The notes: generated by a model from the sequence alone, not told the origin. Shown: positions 17,197 to 24,367, counted from the first letter of the stretch. The stretch: 28,269 nt of DNA from JAKSSE01 sp045597645 (GCA_045597645.1 JAZLKM010000064.1:1-28269); one strand, 5' to 3'. Program-made: numbers and translations.

Positions 17197-17287
17197 GAAA
17201 ATGTGTACATTACTACACGCCAGATAAGAGAAAATGACCATTTTGGGACGCTGATATTTCTACATGAAATTCATATTATAGATGCAT

Positions 17288-17307
17288 GTTACAAATGATT
17301 TTGTAAC
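17288..17307. promoter_or_regulatory. Inverted repeat upstream of the TspO gene
   Basis: A perfect 8-bp inverted repeat (GTTACAAA and TTTGTAAC, four bases apart) lies 50 bases before ATG 17358, close to a possible -10 (TATTATAGA at about 17275). It fits a dimeric regulator site or leader hairpin; no regulator is identified. Confidence 0.4.
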
Positions 17308-17357
17308 GATATATGGCAGCATCAGATTTTGAGATATGTAGAAATCGGAGGAACAAA

Positions 17358-17831
17358 ATGAAGAAAATGTGTGTAGGAAAAATGATAATATCATTGCTCA
17401 TACCTCTTATGGTAGGCGGAGCGTCGGCAGCACTTACCTATAAGGCAATGGCAACGTATGGAACCATGAATAAGCCACCACTGTCTCCGCCAGCGTGGTT
17501 ATTCCCAGTGGCATGGACTATACTGTACGTAATGATGGGATTGGCATTCTACTTTGTCTGGGTTGCAGACACTGACCCGCGCAAGAGGAAGATAGCCATC
17601 TGGATATATGTCATTCAGCTGATAATGAATTTCATGTGGCCGATAGCGTTCTTTAACTGGGGAATGTACCTATTTGCGTTTGTATGGCTGATTATACTGT
17701 GGGCGTTAGTAATCTTTTGCGCATTCAAGTTCTTTGCTATCTGTAAGATGGCTGGATGCCTATTAATTCCGTATGCGGTATGGCTTACATTTGCAGCGTA
17801 CCTGAATATAGGAGCGTATATATTGAATTAA
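17358..17831 (+). CDS. TspO/MBR family (tryptophan-rich sensory protein homologue)
   Basis: This 157-aa membrane protein has five hydrophobic segments and the family block NKPPLSPPAWLFPVAWTILY at about 39-58, followed by MNFMWPIAFFNWGMYLF. These match the TspO/translocator family, which binds porphyrins and related hydrophobic ligands and is linked to stress responses in bacteria. Start ATG 17358 follows a strong GGAGG (17347-17351); the longer in-frame start at 17313 lacks one. A Rho-independent terminator follows at 17854-17891. The gene lies between two fusion enzymes without an obvious functional link. Confidence 0.93.
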   Translation: MKKMCVGKMIISLLIPLMVGGASAALTYKAMATYGTMNKPPLSPPAWLFPVAWTILYVMMGLAFYFVWVADTDPRKRKIAIWIYVIQLIMNFMWPIAFFNWGMYLFAFVWLIILWALVIFCAFKFFAICKMAGCLLIPYAVWLTFAAYLNIGAYILN

Positions 17832-17853
17832 ACGAATCAATATTAGAGAAGGT

Positions 17854-17891
17854 AGGAGAATGATGACGGATAGGTCAGCATTCTCCTTTTT
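17854..17891 (+). terminator. Rho-independent terminator after tspO-like gene
   Basis: A 9-bp perfect stem (AGGAGAATG 17854-17862 with CATTCTCCT 17879-17887) runs directly into TTTTT at 17887-17891. Confidence 0.88.
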
Positions 17892-17905
17892 AGTGCGTGC
17901 TATCT

Positions 17906-17934
17906 TTGACTGAATAGGTCAGATGGTCTATAAT
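17906..17934 (+). promoter_or_regulatory. Strong sigma-70-type promoter for the cytidylyltransferase-oxidoreductase gene
   Basis: TTGACT (17906-17911), a 17-base spacer, and TATAAT (17929-17934). Transcription should start near 17941. The leader of about 65 bases has a small GCCCA/TGGGT stem. Lying between two terminators, it makes the next gene a single-gene unit. Confidence 0.88.
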
Positions 17935-18005
17935 GTACTGGATTATGCATATACATAGAAAGGCCCACTAGATGGGTCATAAAAATAAAGGGAACGAGAC
18001 ATTTT

Positions 18006-19349
18006 ATGACAAAAGTTATTACATATGGTACATTCGATTTGTTTCACGAGGGCCATTACAATCTGCTAAAAAGAGCCAAGGAACTGGGTGATTATCTCAT
18101 AGTTGGTATCACCACAGAGAGCTATGATATATCCAGAGGTAAGCTGGGAGTAGTGGATGACATAGTGACACGTATAGACAATGTCAGAGCCACAGGCTTT
18201 GTAGATAAGGTAATTATAGAGGACCATGGCGGTCAGAAGATTGAAGATGTGCAGAAGTATGGCGTGGATATCTTCACAGTAGGTTCTGACTGGGTGGGTA
18301 CATTTGACTATATGAACGACTACTGCAAGGTAGTGTACCTAGAGCGTACCAAGGGCGTATCAAGCTCTATGATTAGAGAGACAGAGCGCAAGGTAGTAAA
18401 GCTGGGTATCATAGGAAGCGGTCGTATCGCAAGACGCATGGTGCCAGAAGTACGACTGGTATCAGGAATCAATGTGGAGTGTGTATATAATCCGCATCTG
18501 GAGAGTGCCCAGAGCATGGTGGATGAGTATGAGCTCGCCAAGGCGACAGACGATATGGATGATTTACTGTCCCGAGTGGATGCCATCTATATTGCATCAC
18601 CGCACAATACTCATTATAAATATGCCAAGAAGGCGCTGGAAAATGGCAAGCATGTGCTGTGCGAGAAGCCTATGACCTTCAGGAAAAGTGAGGCAGAGGA
18701 GCTGTATGCGCTGGCGAAAAAGAATGGCGTAATACTTATGGAGGCGGTAAAAACCGCTTATTGCCCAGGCTTTGTACAGATGATGAACGTGGCGGGTAGC
18801 GGAGCTATAGGTAAGATTAGAGACGTTGAAGCTTGCTTTACCAGGCTTACTCCTAAGAACATCAGAGAGCTTACGGATGTGAAGTTCGGAGGATCATTTA
18901 CAGAGCTCGCTACATATTCGATGTTGCCAATTTTTAAACTGATGGGCACGGACTATAAGGATGTTCGCTTTGATAGTGTGCTGGCAGACAATGGTCTCGA
19001 CCTCTATACCAGGACATCATTTGTATTCGATAAGGGATTTGGAACCTGCAAGAATGGCTTGGGAGTAAAGTCGGAAGGTCAACTTATAATATCAGGTACA
19101 GAAGGTTATATTCTGGCTGAGTCACCCTGGTGGCTCACCAAAAAGTTTGAGGTGCGCTACGAGGACCCGAATAAGCGTGACGTCAGAGAGATAGCTTTCC
19201 TTGGTTCAGGTCTTAGATATGAGATTAGTGATTTCGTAGCGATGATTAATGGAAGCAATCAGACATACAAGTTCACTCCGGAGGAGTCCATCGCAATGGC
19301 TGGAGTCATGGAGAAATTTGTAGATATGAGACTGAAAGGTAAAGCTTGA
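18006..19349 (+). CDS. Fusion: TagD-like cytidylyltransferase + Gfo/Idh/MocA oxidoreductase
   Basis: Residues 1-128 match glycerol-3-phosphate cytidylyltransferase: YGTFDLFHEGH (HxGH at 14-17), VGSDWVGTFDYMNDYCKVVYLERT (about 92-115) and GVSSSMIR (117-124). Residues 129-447 are a complete Gfo/Idh/MocA oxidoreductase: GIIGSGRIA (134-142), ASPHNTHY and HVLCEKPMT for cofactor and substrate, then MEAVKTAYCPG and GGSFTELATY. Known bifunctional polyol-phosphate enzymes such as Bcs1 and the TarI/TarJ pair combine a reductase with a cytidylyltransferase to make CDP-ribitol. By analogy this protein may reduce a sugar- or ketose-phosphate and charge the product with CTP for a teichoic-type polymer; the substrate is unknown. 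It has its own promoter and terminator. Confidence 0.88.
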   Translation: MTKVITYGTFDLFHEGHYNLLKRAKELGDYLIVGITTESYDISRGKLGVVDDIVTRIDNVRATGFVDKVIIEDHGGQKIEDVQKYGVDIFTVGSDWVGTFDYMNDYCKVVYLERTKGVSSSMIRETERKVVKLGIIGSGRIARRMVPEVRLVSGINVECVYNPHLESAQSMVDEYELAKATDDMDDLLSRVDAIYIASPHNTHYKYAKKALENGKHVLCEKPMTFRKSEAEELYALAKKNGVILMEAVKTAYCPGFVQMMNVAGSGAIGKIRDVEACFTRLTPKNIRELTDVKFGGSFTELATYSMLPIFKLMGTDYKDVRFDSVLADNGLDLYTRTSFVFDKGFGTCKNGLGVKSEGQLIISGTEGYILAESPWWLTKKFEVRYEDPNKRDVREIAFLGSGLRYEISDFVAMINGSNQTYKFTPEESIAMAGVMEKFVDMRLKGKA

Positions 19350-19368
19350 TGATATGAAAAATGTAAAG

Positions 19369-19398
19369 AATCTAGGCAATTAAATGCCTAGATTTTTT
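19369..19398 (+). terminator. Rho-independent terminator after the fusion gene
   Basis: A perfect 10-bp stem (AATCTAGGCA and TGCCTAGATT) with an ATTAAA loop runs into a T-tract ending at 19398. Confidence 0.95.
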
Positions 19399-19419
19399 AT
19401 ATATGAGAAACAATTGATA

Positions 19420-19474
19420 TTGACTTAGCTACCCAATTTGGGTATTTTTACAAAACAACTACCCGATTTGGGTA
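19420..19474 (+). promoter_or_regulatory. Promoter with twin 15-bp operators before the metallophosphoesterase-GDPD gene
   Basis: The -35 is TTGACT (19420-19425) and the -10 is TATTTT (19443-19448), with a 17-base spacer. An inverted repeat TACCCAATTTGGGTA (19430-19444) fills the spacer. A second, TACCCGATTTGGGTA (19460-19474), sits just past the expected start site. Centres are exactly 30 bp apart (about three helical turns), which favours cooperative binding of a dimeric repressor on one DNA face. No regulator gene next to it is obviously the partner. Confidence 0.82.
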
Positions 19475-19513
19475 ATGGGAGAACATATGGAAGGTGCACC
19501 ACTGAGGAGAAAA

Positions 19514-21325
19514 ATGAAAAAACAATACATATACACGTATGATTATCAGCCCCAGCAGACGTGGCTAGAATCTGGCCAGGAATATGACGAGGAATATCGG
19601 GCAAAGGAAGCTATGGCAGTAGCTGAATATATGAAACGAGACGACGTGAAGGCTGAGCTGCAGCGTACAGCTGCAACAGTACAGCAACTGTGCGGCAACA
19701 AGCATTGCAAGACCTTCGCCCTACTCTCTGATACCCATTATGTTCTAGGTGGTAATTGGGAGTACACCTATGCCACCATAGAGGCGATGCAAGAGAAGGT
19801 GGCTTATGATGGAGTAATTCATTTGGGTGATTACACTGATGGCATATTGTCTAAGGAAATATGTGCAGAGTATACCGATAGGGTGCTTGGAAGATTGAGA
19901 AGAATGGGCCGTTCCGTGTATGCGGTGATAGGCAATCACGATACGAATTATTTTAAGCAAAATCAGGAGTACTTGAGCGCAGAAGAGCAAGTAAAACTGT
20001 ACTATGTTGATACGGTCAACCAGAAAGATGATGCTAAGAATGCTACGGAGGAACAGCATAACCTCTGGCAACGCAGGGACGTGCCAGACTCTGCGCTTAC
20101 GTTTCTGATACTTCATTCATTTGATAGAGATGAGACGAATAGATATGGATTCCCACTTGAGGAGATAGACTGGGTCAAGGGAGAGCTAAACCAGCTACAA
20201 CCTGACCGCCGAGTAATAATATTAAGCCATGACGCACCGCTTACAGAGCTGGATTACTGGGCGAAGGAGATAAGAAATGGTGAGCTACTCTGCGACGCTG
20301 TTGATGAGTGGAATGAAGCAAATGGTAATAGAGTTATAGCTTTTTTGCATGGCCATACGCATGCGGATTACATCTATGACAGGAGAAGCTTTCCGATTAT
20401 TAGTGTTGGCTGCAGTAAGATAGAGTACTTTAAGGATAAGAAGCCAGATGGCTCTATATGCGCTGCCAGGAACATAGGGGATGTGACGCAGGAACTGTGG
20501 GATACACTGATTGTAAATGAGGATACCTGGGACATCGATTTGGTCCGATTTGGAGCAGGCGGTGACAGGAGAGTAATATGTGGTCAGAAATTGCACCGCC
20601 CAGAAATCTGGGCACATAGAGGGGCCAGCGGCTCGGCACCGGAAAATACGATGGAAGCCTTTAGGCTGGCATATGAAATGGGGGCAGACGGTATAGAACT
20701 TGATGTCCACTATACTAAGGATCAGCAGCTAGTGGTTATCCACGATGAAACTATAAATCGCACCAGTGATGGCACGGGTGCAGTGAATAGCTACACGCTG
20801 GAGGAGCTGCGAAAGTTCAACTATAATAAGACTCATCAGGAGTATGAGCGTGCCGATATACCGACACTTGAGGAAGTGCTGGAATTCCTGAAGCCAACGG
20901 ATATGAAGCTTAATATTGAGCTTAAGACAAATATTAATTTCTATCCGGGAATTGAGACAGATGTTGTCGCGATGGTAAAAAAGTATGACATGGCAGACAG
21001 AGTAGTGTACTCTTCATTTAATCACGTTTCAGTGCTTCGGGTGAAGCAAATAATGCCAGAAGCTAAGTGTGGATTTCTATACAATGTGGGAATCACCGAG
21101 GTGTCAGACTATGCCAAGTCGAACGGCGTAGAGTGCTTGCATCCGTGGACGATGTGCGTAGATTACCCATATATGATGGAAAAAGCCAAGGAGAATGGCC
21201 TCGATGTAAATGTGTGGACGGTAAATACTCGTCAGGACATCTTACAGATGCAGCAGTATGGTGTAAATGCAATCATCACCAATTATCCTGAGCTAGCGAG
21301 AGAAATATATGATGGAGTGGTATAA
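19514..21325 (+). CDS. Fusion: calcineurin-like metallophosphoesterase + glycerophosphodiester phosphodiesterase
   Basis: The protein has 603 aa, no signal peptide and no membrane helix, so it is probably cytoplasmic. The N-terminal part (about 65-300) is a metallophosphoesterase with SDTH (72-75), GDYTDG (105-110), GNHD (140-143), SHD (238-240) and GHTH (280-283). From about residue 363 follows a GDPD domain with AHRGASGSAPENT, IELDVHY, IHDETINRT and NIELKT. One active site can release glycerol-3-phosphate (or an analogue) from a phosphodiester and the other hydrolyse a phosphoester; the natural substrate is unknown. ATG 19514 is preferred, with GAGGAG at 19504-19509; in-frame ATGs at 19475 and 19487 lie at or just past operator 2. 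Controlled by the twin-operator promoter. Confidence 0.88.
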   Translation: MKKQYIYTYDYQPQQTWLESGQEYDEEYRAKEAMAVAEYMKRDDVKAELQRTAATVQQLCGNKHCKTFALLSDTHYVLGGNWEYTYATIEAMQEKVAYDGVIHLGDYTDGILSKEICAEYTDRVLGRLRRMGRSVYAVIGNHDTNYFKQNQEYLSAEEQVKLYYVDTVNQKDDAKNATEEQHNLWQRRDVPDSALTFLILHSFDRDETNRYGFPLEEIDWVKGELNQLQPDRRVIILSHDAPLTELDYWAKEIRNGELLCDAVDEWNEANGNRVIAFLHGHTHADYIYDRRSFPIISVGCSKIEYFKDKKPDGSICAARNIGDVTQELWDTLIVNEDTWDIDLVRFGAGGDRRVICGQKLHRPEIWAHRGASGSAPENTMEAFRLAYEMGADGIELDVHYTKDQQLVVIHDETINRTSDGTGAVNSYTLEELRKFNYNKTHQEYERADIPTLEEVLEFLKPTDMKLNIELKTNINFYPGIETDVVAMVKKYDMADRVVYSSFNHVSVLRVKQIMPEAKCGFLYNVGITEVSDYAKSNGVECLHPWTMCVDYPYMMEKAKENGLDVNVWTVNTRQDILQMQQYGVNAIITNYPELAREIYDGVV

Positions 21326-21327
21326 AG

Positions 21328-21363
21328 GAGTATGGCATCATTCGATGATGCCATACTCTTTTG
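21328..21363 (+). terminator. Rho-independent terminator after the metallophosphoesterase-GDPD gene
   Basis: A perfect 14-bp stem (GAGTATGGCATCAT with ATGATGCCATACTC, TCG loop) is followed by TTTT. Its right part encodes the last residues of the convergent XRE gene, whose stop is at 21338-21340. On the - strand the following bases are only weakly T-rich. Confidence 0.92.
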
Positions 21364-21898
21364 CATTTTTAGCGACAGCTTTCTTGGCTGTGGCGATAGC
21401 GGCGTTTAGACATTCAACGTCGGGCTGGACGTTATCAGGACGAGCCAAGGAGCCTGTCATCTTGGCTAACTCATAATTGGTAGTGATGAGTTGACCGTGA
21501 GCTATCCGATCACTAATCGGAGTCTGCAAATGAGCGGTAATCATTTGCAAAATAGCACGAGGTGAGCTGCCATGATTGCCAAAAAATAGAAACATAAGCT
21601 GGCGTACTCCCTCGGCAGGGAGGTCATTGATCAGCTGCATGAGGGCAGTGAGAATCCTTGAGTCACTGTCTTTGTGGGATATTTTGTCCATATCGGGGTA
21701 GGTAATCTGCAACAGGTAGGGTATGGGATTTTTGTCTACCAGCTTGAACCATGTGATTGCCTGATTGACAGAGGGCTCAGATACCCCGGTCTCCCAGTTT
21801 AAAATAGTTCTTCTAGTCACCCCTAGTTCTAGGGCCATATATTCTTGAGATCTTTTAGATTCATTTCTTGTAGTGCGAAGAGCTTCTGCTATTGTCAT
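21338..21898 (-). CDS. XRE-family helix-turn-helix regulator
   Basis: This 186-aa protein has an N-terminal HTH_3 domain (about residues 4-45: ALRTTRNESKRSQEYMALELGVTRRTILNWETG) followed by a helical C-terminal region of no recognised family. A clear AGGAGG precedes its ATG. It converges on the metallophosphoesterase-GDPD gene, sharing the terminator hairpin, and diverges from the flavin reductase-rubredoxin gene. It could regulate either. The TACCC-x-ATTTGGGTA operator of 19430-19474 is not repeated near its own start, which gives no support for that pairing. The start codon is at 21898. Confidence 0.87.
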   Translation of the reverse strand: MTIAEALRTTRNESKRSQEYMALELGVTRRTILNWETGVSEPSVNQAITWFKLVDKNPIPYLLQITYPDMDKISHKDSDSRILTALMQLINDLPAEGVRQLMFLFFGNHGSSPRAILQMITAHLQTPISDRIAHGQLITTNYELAKMTGSLARPDNVQPDVECLNAAIATAKKAVAKNAKEYGIIE

Positions 21899-21944
21899 TG
21901 GATTTCCTCCTTTTTAGAGAATAGTGCGAACCATAACTGCGTAC

Positions 21945-21950
21945 ATTATA
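21945..21950 (-). promoter_or_regulatory. Extended -10 promoter of the XRE gene
   Basis: On the - strand the sequence reads TGTTATAAT, an extended -10, about 46 bases before the start codon; the -35 is poor. The 310-base gap 21899-22208 holds this, the oppositely directed promoter at 22048-22076, and the hairpin leader at 22123-22183. Confidence 0.55.
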
Positions 21951-22047
21951 ACACCACGGAGAGAAAATTGCACATTATTTTTCAAAAGAAAAAGAAATGA
22001 GAAATTTCGTGCGCAAAGCAAAAAGAAAGATGTATATTTCGAAATGC

Positions 22048-22076
22048 TGATATTTTAGTCCTTTCTTCCTATTATA
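22048..22076 (+). promoter_or_regulatory. Probable promoter of the flavin reductase-rubredoxin operon
   Basis: CTGATA (22048-22053) and TATTAT (22071-22076) are separated by 17 bases, matching 4 and 5 of 6 consensus bases. Start near 22083 gives a leader of about 125 bases containing two perfect hairpins. Confidence 0.4.
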
Positions 22077-22096
22077 GTCTCACAATCATACAAGGA

Positions 22097-22183
22097 AGGG
22101 GCAGAGCAGATAATCTAGCTTTCATACAGTAGGTACTCCCCGCCACTGTATGTATATATAGGTCCGAGGCTAGTCCTCGGACC
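22097..22183 (+). promoter_or_regulatory. Structured leader of the flavin reductase-rubredoxin gene
   Basis: Two perfect stems follow each other: CATACAGT/ACTGTATG (22123-22130 with 22145-22152, 14-base loop) and GGTCCGAGG/CCTCGGACC (22161-22169 with 22175-22183, CTAGT loop). The first loop contains CCCC (22138-22141), able to pair with GGGG at 22098-22101 in a pseudoknot. The second stem ends about 15 bases before the GGAGG. I cannot match it to a known riboswitch class. Confidence 0.4.
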
Positions 22184-22208
22184 GCCTAGTTGGAAGAAGG
22201 AGGACGAC

Positions 22209-22841
22209 ATGGACAAAACGGCGATGTATAAGCTGAGCTATGGCCTATATGTGCTGACGGCACGAGATGGCAGCAAGGACAATGGTTGCATAATAAACAC
22301 AGCAGTTCAGGCAGCATCTATGCCAAACCAAATCAGCATCTGTGTGAATAAAGCAAATTATACTCATGACATGATTATGAGGACTAAGGAGTTTACAATT
22401 TCTATACTTAGCCAGAATGCGGGATTGGAATTGTACAAGCACTTTGGATTTCAGTCTGGTAAAGACGTGGATAAATTCGCAAATTTTACAGACTGTAGGA
22501 GAGGTGCTAACAGTATCTACTACATTACTGAGGGCACAAATGCATATATATCGGTGAAAGTTACCAAGGCAGAGAATCTGGGCTCACACACTATGTTTGT
22601 AGGAGAAGTGACAGACATGGTGGTGCTAAGCGATGAGCCGTCAGCTACCTACGACTATTATATGAAAATGATTAAACCGAAGCCGCCGGAACCTACGAAA
22701 GAGGAAAAGCAAGGAAGGACAATCTGGCGCTGCAGAGTCTGTGGGTATGAGTACGAAGGAGATGAGTTGCCGGAGGATTTTATATGTCCGATTTGTAAGC
22801 ACCCGGCATCAGATTTTGAGAAAGTGGTTGTATATGAATAA
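22209..22841 (+). CDS. Flavin reductase-rubredoxin fusion (high-molecular-weight rubredoxin, Hrb-like)
   Basis: This 210-aa protein has an N-terminal FMN-binding split-barrel flavin reductase domain (about 1-155) and a C-terminal rubredoxin domain with the iron ligands CRVCG (about 175) and CPIC (about 197). This is the architecture of Moorella Hrb, which passes electrons from NAD(P)H to flavodiiron proteins and so supports NO or O2 removal in anaerobes. A strong GGAGG precedes ATG 22209. It is followed after 16 bases by the QueD-like gene and then by rubrerythrin, a coherent oxidative-stress context. No flavodiiron protein is in the window. Confidence 0.93.
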   Translation: MDKTAMYKLSYGLYVLTARDGSKDNGCIINTAVQAASMPNQISICVNKANYTHDMIMRTKEFTISILSQNAGLELYKHFGFQSGKDVDKFANFTDCRRGANSIYYITEGTNAYISVKVTKAENLGSHTMFVGEVTDMVVLSDEPSATYDYYMKMIKPKPPEPTKEEKQGRTIWRCRVCGYEYEGDELPEDFICPICKHPASDFEKVVVYE

Positions 22842-22857
22842 AAGAAGGAGGCAAATT

Positions 22858-23430
22858 ATGAAAAGTATCACAACATTTCAATTGCAGTATGCACATCGAT
22901 TCTATAATTTTGCAGGAGAGGCGCAGTACCTGCATGGACACACAGGTGTAATGACAATAGAGGTCGAGGATAGTATCAACGAGGGAGTAAATATGGTGTT
23001 CCCTTGCAATGAGATAAAAAAGGAGGCCTGGTCAGTGCTTAGAAACTTTGACCATGCGTTGATACTCAGGGAGGATGACCCGCTACTACCGGCTGTGCTG
23101 GAGGTGTATGAAAAGCAAGGCATAAGGTCAGGTGCACCTCAAAACACCAATAAGGGCTGTGCATTCAAGACAGAGCTGGCGCAGGCATACCCGGACTGCA
23201 GACTCGTGGTTACAAAGGAAACCATGACGGTGGAGGGAATGATAAAGCTGACCTACGATTTGCTTAAGGATAAGCTGAACATTTCAAAGATAACCTTCAC
23301 AAGCGGAGCAAATGCAGCAAGCTGTGAGTTCAAGGTACATGGCTCGATTGATAGATGCCCATGCTGTGGTGTAGCACTCGATGAAGATGGCGTATGCCCT
23401 AAGTGCGGTTACAAAAAAGGTAAAAAGTAG
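22858..23430 (+). CDS. 6-pyruvoyl-tetrahydropterin synthase/QueD-family protein with zinc ribbon
   Basis: This 190-aa protein has the pterin-synthase metal histidines in YAHRF (H13) and HGH (26-28), the DH pair in NFDHALIL (65-66) and the conserved Glu in TMTVEGM (E126). The position of the usual QueD catalytic Cys, four residues before HGH, is Ala; a Glu (E21) precedes it. In the PTPS-III subfamily a Glu replaces the Cys and the enzyme serves folate rather than queuosine synthesis, so function here is open. The C-terminus adds a four-Cys ribbon (CPCC at 167-170, CPKC at 180-183), not part of plain QueD. ATG 22858 is chosen for its AAGGAGG; the longer frame from 22741 overlaps the upstream gene. 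Confidence 0.87.
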   Translation: MKSITTFQLQYAHRFYNFAGEAQYLHGHTGVMTIEVEDSINEGVNMVFPCNEIKKEAWSVLRNFDHALILREDDPLLPAVLEVYEKQGIRSGAPQNTNKGCAFKTELAQAYPDCRLVVTKETMTVEGMIKLTYDLLKDKLNISKITFTSGANAASCEFKVHGSIDRCPCCGVALDEDGVCPKCGYKKGKK

Positions 23431-23482
23431 AAAGATATAATTTCTAACTGACCCTAACTCCCAAGGAAGAGAGGAATGGCAA

Positions 23483-24025
23483 ATGGTATCTAATATGTAT
23501 TCGGGTACGAAGACAGAGAAAAATTTGTGGGAGGCATATGCAGGTGAGTCTCAAGCGCGAAACAAATACACATATTTCGCATCAGTGGCGAAAAAGGCAG
23601 GTTATGAACAGATTGCAGCAATATTTCTCCAGACGGCAGACAACGAAAAGGAGCACGCGAAACTGTGGTTCAAAGCATTGGGTGAGCTGGGGGATACGTC
23701 CCAGAATCTCCTGCATGCTGCGGAGGGTGAGCAGGCGGAGTGGACCGAAATGTATGCACGGATGGCGAGAGAAGCCGAGGAAGAGGGCTTCGCGGAACTG
23801 GCAGAGCAGTTCCGCGGAGTTGCAGCCATTGAGAAAATGCACGAGGAGCGATATCGTGCCCTGCTTAAGAATGTGGAGGCTATGGAGGTGTTCAAAAAGA
23901 GCGGCTTTACAATATGGGAATGCCGCAATTGTGGACATATCGAAATCGCCCTAGAGGCCCCCGTAGAATGCCCGGTGTGCAAGCACCCGCAGGCTTACTA
24001 CCAGGTGAGGAAAGAGAATTATTAG
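23483..24025 (+). CDS. rbr: Rubrerythrin
   Basis: This 180-aa protein has a four-helix diiron domain with the ligand patterns EAYAGESQARNKY, DNEKEHAKLW (ExxH) and EKMHEERY (ExxH), then a rubredoxin-type domain with CRNCG and CPVC near residues 147 and 162. Rubrerythrins reduce hydrogen peroxide with electrons from rubredoxin or NAD(P)H in anaerobes. It lies 52 bases after the QueD-like gene, and a terminator follows at 24045, so it is the last gene of the stress operon. ATG 23483 follows GAGAGG; ATG 23495 is an alternative. Confidence 0.95.
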   Translation: MVSNMYSGTKTEKNLWEAYAGESQARNKYTYFASVAKKAGYEQIAAIFLQTADNEKEHAKLWFKALGELGDTSQNLLHAAEGEQAEWTEMYARMAREAEEEGFAELAEQFRGVAAIEKMHEERYRALLKNVEAMEVFKKSGFTIWECRNCGHIEIALEAPVECPVCKHPQAYYQVRKENY

Positions 24026-24044
24026 AGTTGAGGAAATAGAGGAG

Positions 24045-24070
24045 GGACGCCCGAGGGCGTCCTTTCTTTG
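24045..24070 (+). terminator. Rho-independent terminator after rubrerythrin
   Basis: A GC-rich stem GGACGCC/GGCGTCC (24045-24051 with 24056-24062) with a four-base loop is followed by TTTCTTTG. Confidence 0.88.
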
Positions 24071-24144
24071 TGATAATCTTTTATAAAACTGAGCGTGGAA
24101 CTTTACCTCTAAAATATGATATAGTGAGTTCACAGAAAAAACTC

Positions 24145-24173
24145 TTGCAAATAGAAGAAAAATGCCATAGAAT
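24145..24173 (+). promoter_or_regulatory. Probable promoter of the small ORF-GNAT pair
   Basis: TTGCAA (24145-24150), a 17-base spacer and TAGAAT (24168-24173) precede the GAGAGGGGG ribosome binding site and ATG 24206. Confidence 0.5.
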
Positions 24174-24205
24174 TTGCCTATTATTGTAGAGAGGGGGATA
24201 TTAGT

Positions 24206-24367
24206 ATGTCAGCATGTGCTCAAAACTATGTATATGTTATTAGTGAAAATATGCGAAAAAAACTCGATGAAACAGCACTTACTAAGGAACAGAGTAAGAA
24301 CTTGCAGAGTTTAGTTGAAAAATATCCTATATTAGGTGATGTCAAGAGATCTAAAACTAATAGATAG
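24206..24367 (+). CDS. 53-aa protein overlapping the GNAT gene, unrecognised
   Basis: ATG 24206 follows a strong GAGAGGGGG and the frame ends at TAG 24365-24367. The peptide starts MSACAQNYVYVISENMRKKL and is rich in Lys, Glu and Gln, with no signal peptide or membrane segment. It overlaps the start of the GNAT acetyltransferase gene by 29 bases in a different frame, so the two are probably translationally coupled. Such a small gene just ahead of, and overlapping, a GNAT resembles type II antitoxin-toxin arrangement, but the peptide shows no recognisable RHH (TacA-like) fold. Treat the antitoxin idea as inference. Confidence 0.6.
   Translation: MSACAQNYVYVISENMRKKLDETALTKEQSKNLQSLVEKYPILGDVKRSKTNR

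Noticed and set aside
19475..19513. Upstream in-frame ATGs for the metallophosphoesterase-GDPD gene
   Set aside because: They directly follow or nearly touch operator 2 and have no ribosome binding site, whereas ATG 19514 follows GAGGAG.
21899..22208. preQ1 or FMN riboswitch before the flavin reductase/QueD-like operon
   Set aside because: Neither the preQ1-I loop/A-rich tail pattern nor FMN-aptamer conserved blocks could be found by eye; only generic hairpins are visible.
22741..22857. Longer start for the QueD-like protein overlapping the rubredoxin domain gene
   Set aside because: The added residues are an out-of-frame reading of the rubredoxin region; a strong AAGGAGG lies just before ATG 22858.
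23538..23982. Long open frames on both strands inside the rubrerythrin gene
   Set aside because: The rubrerythrin frame has clear diiron and rubredoxin motifs; the others are shadows without motifs.
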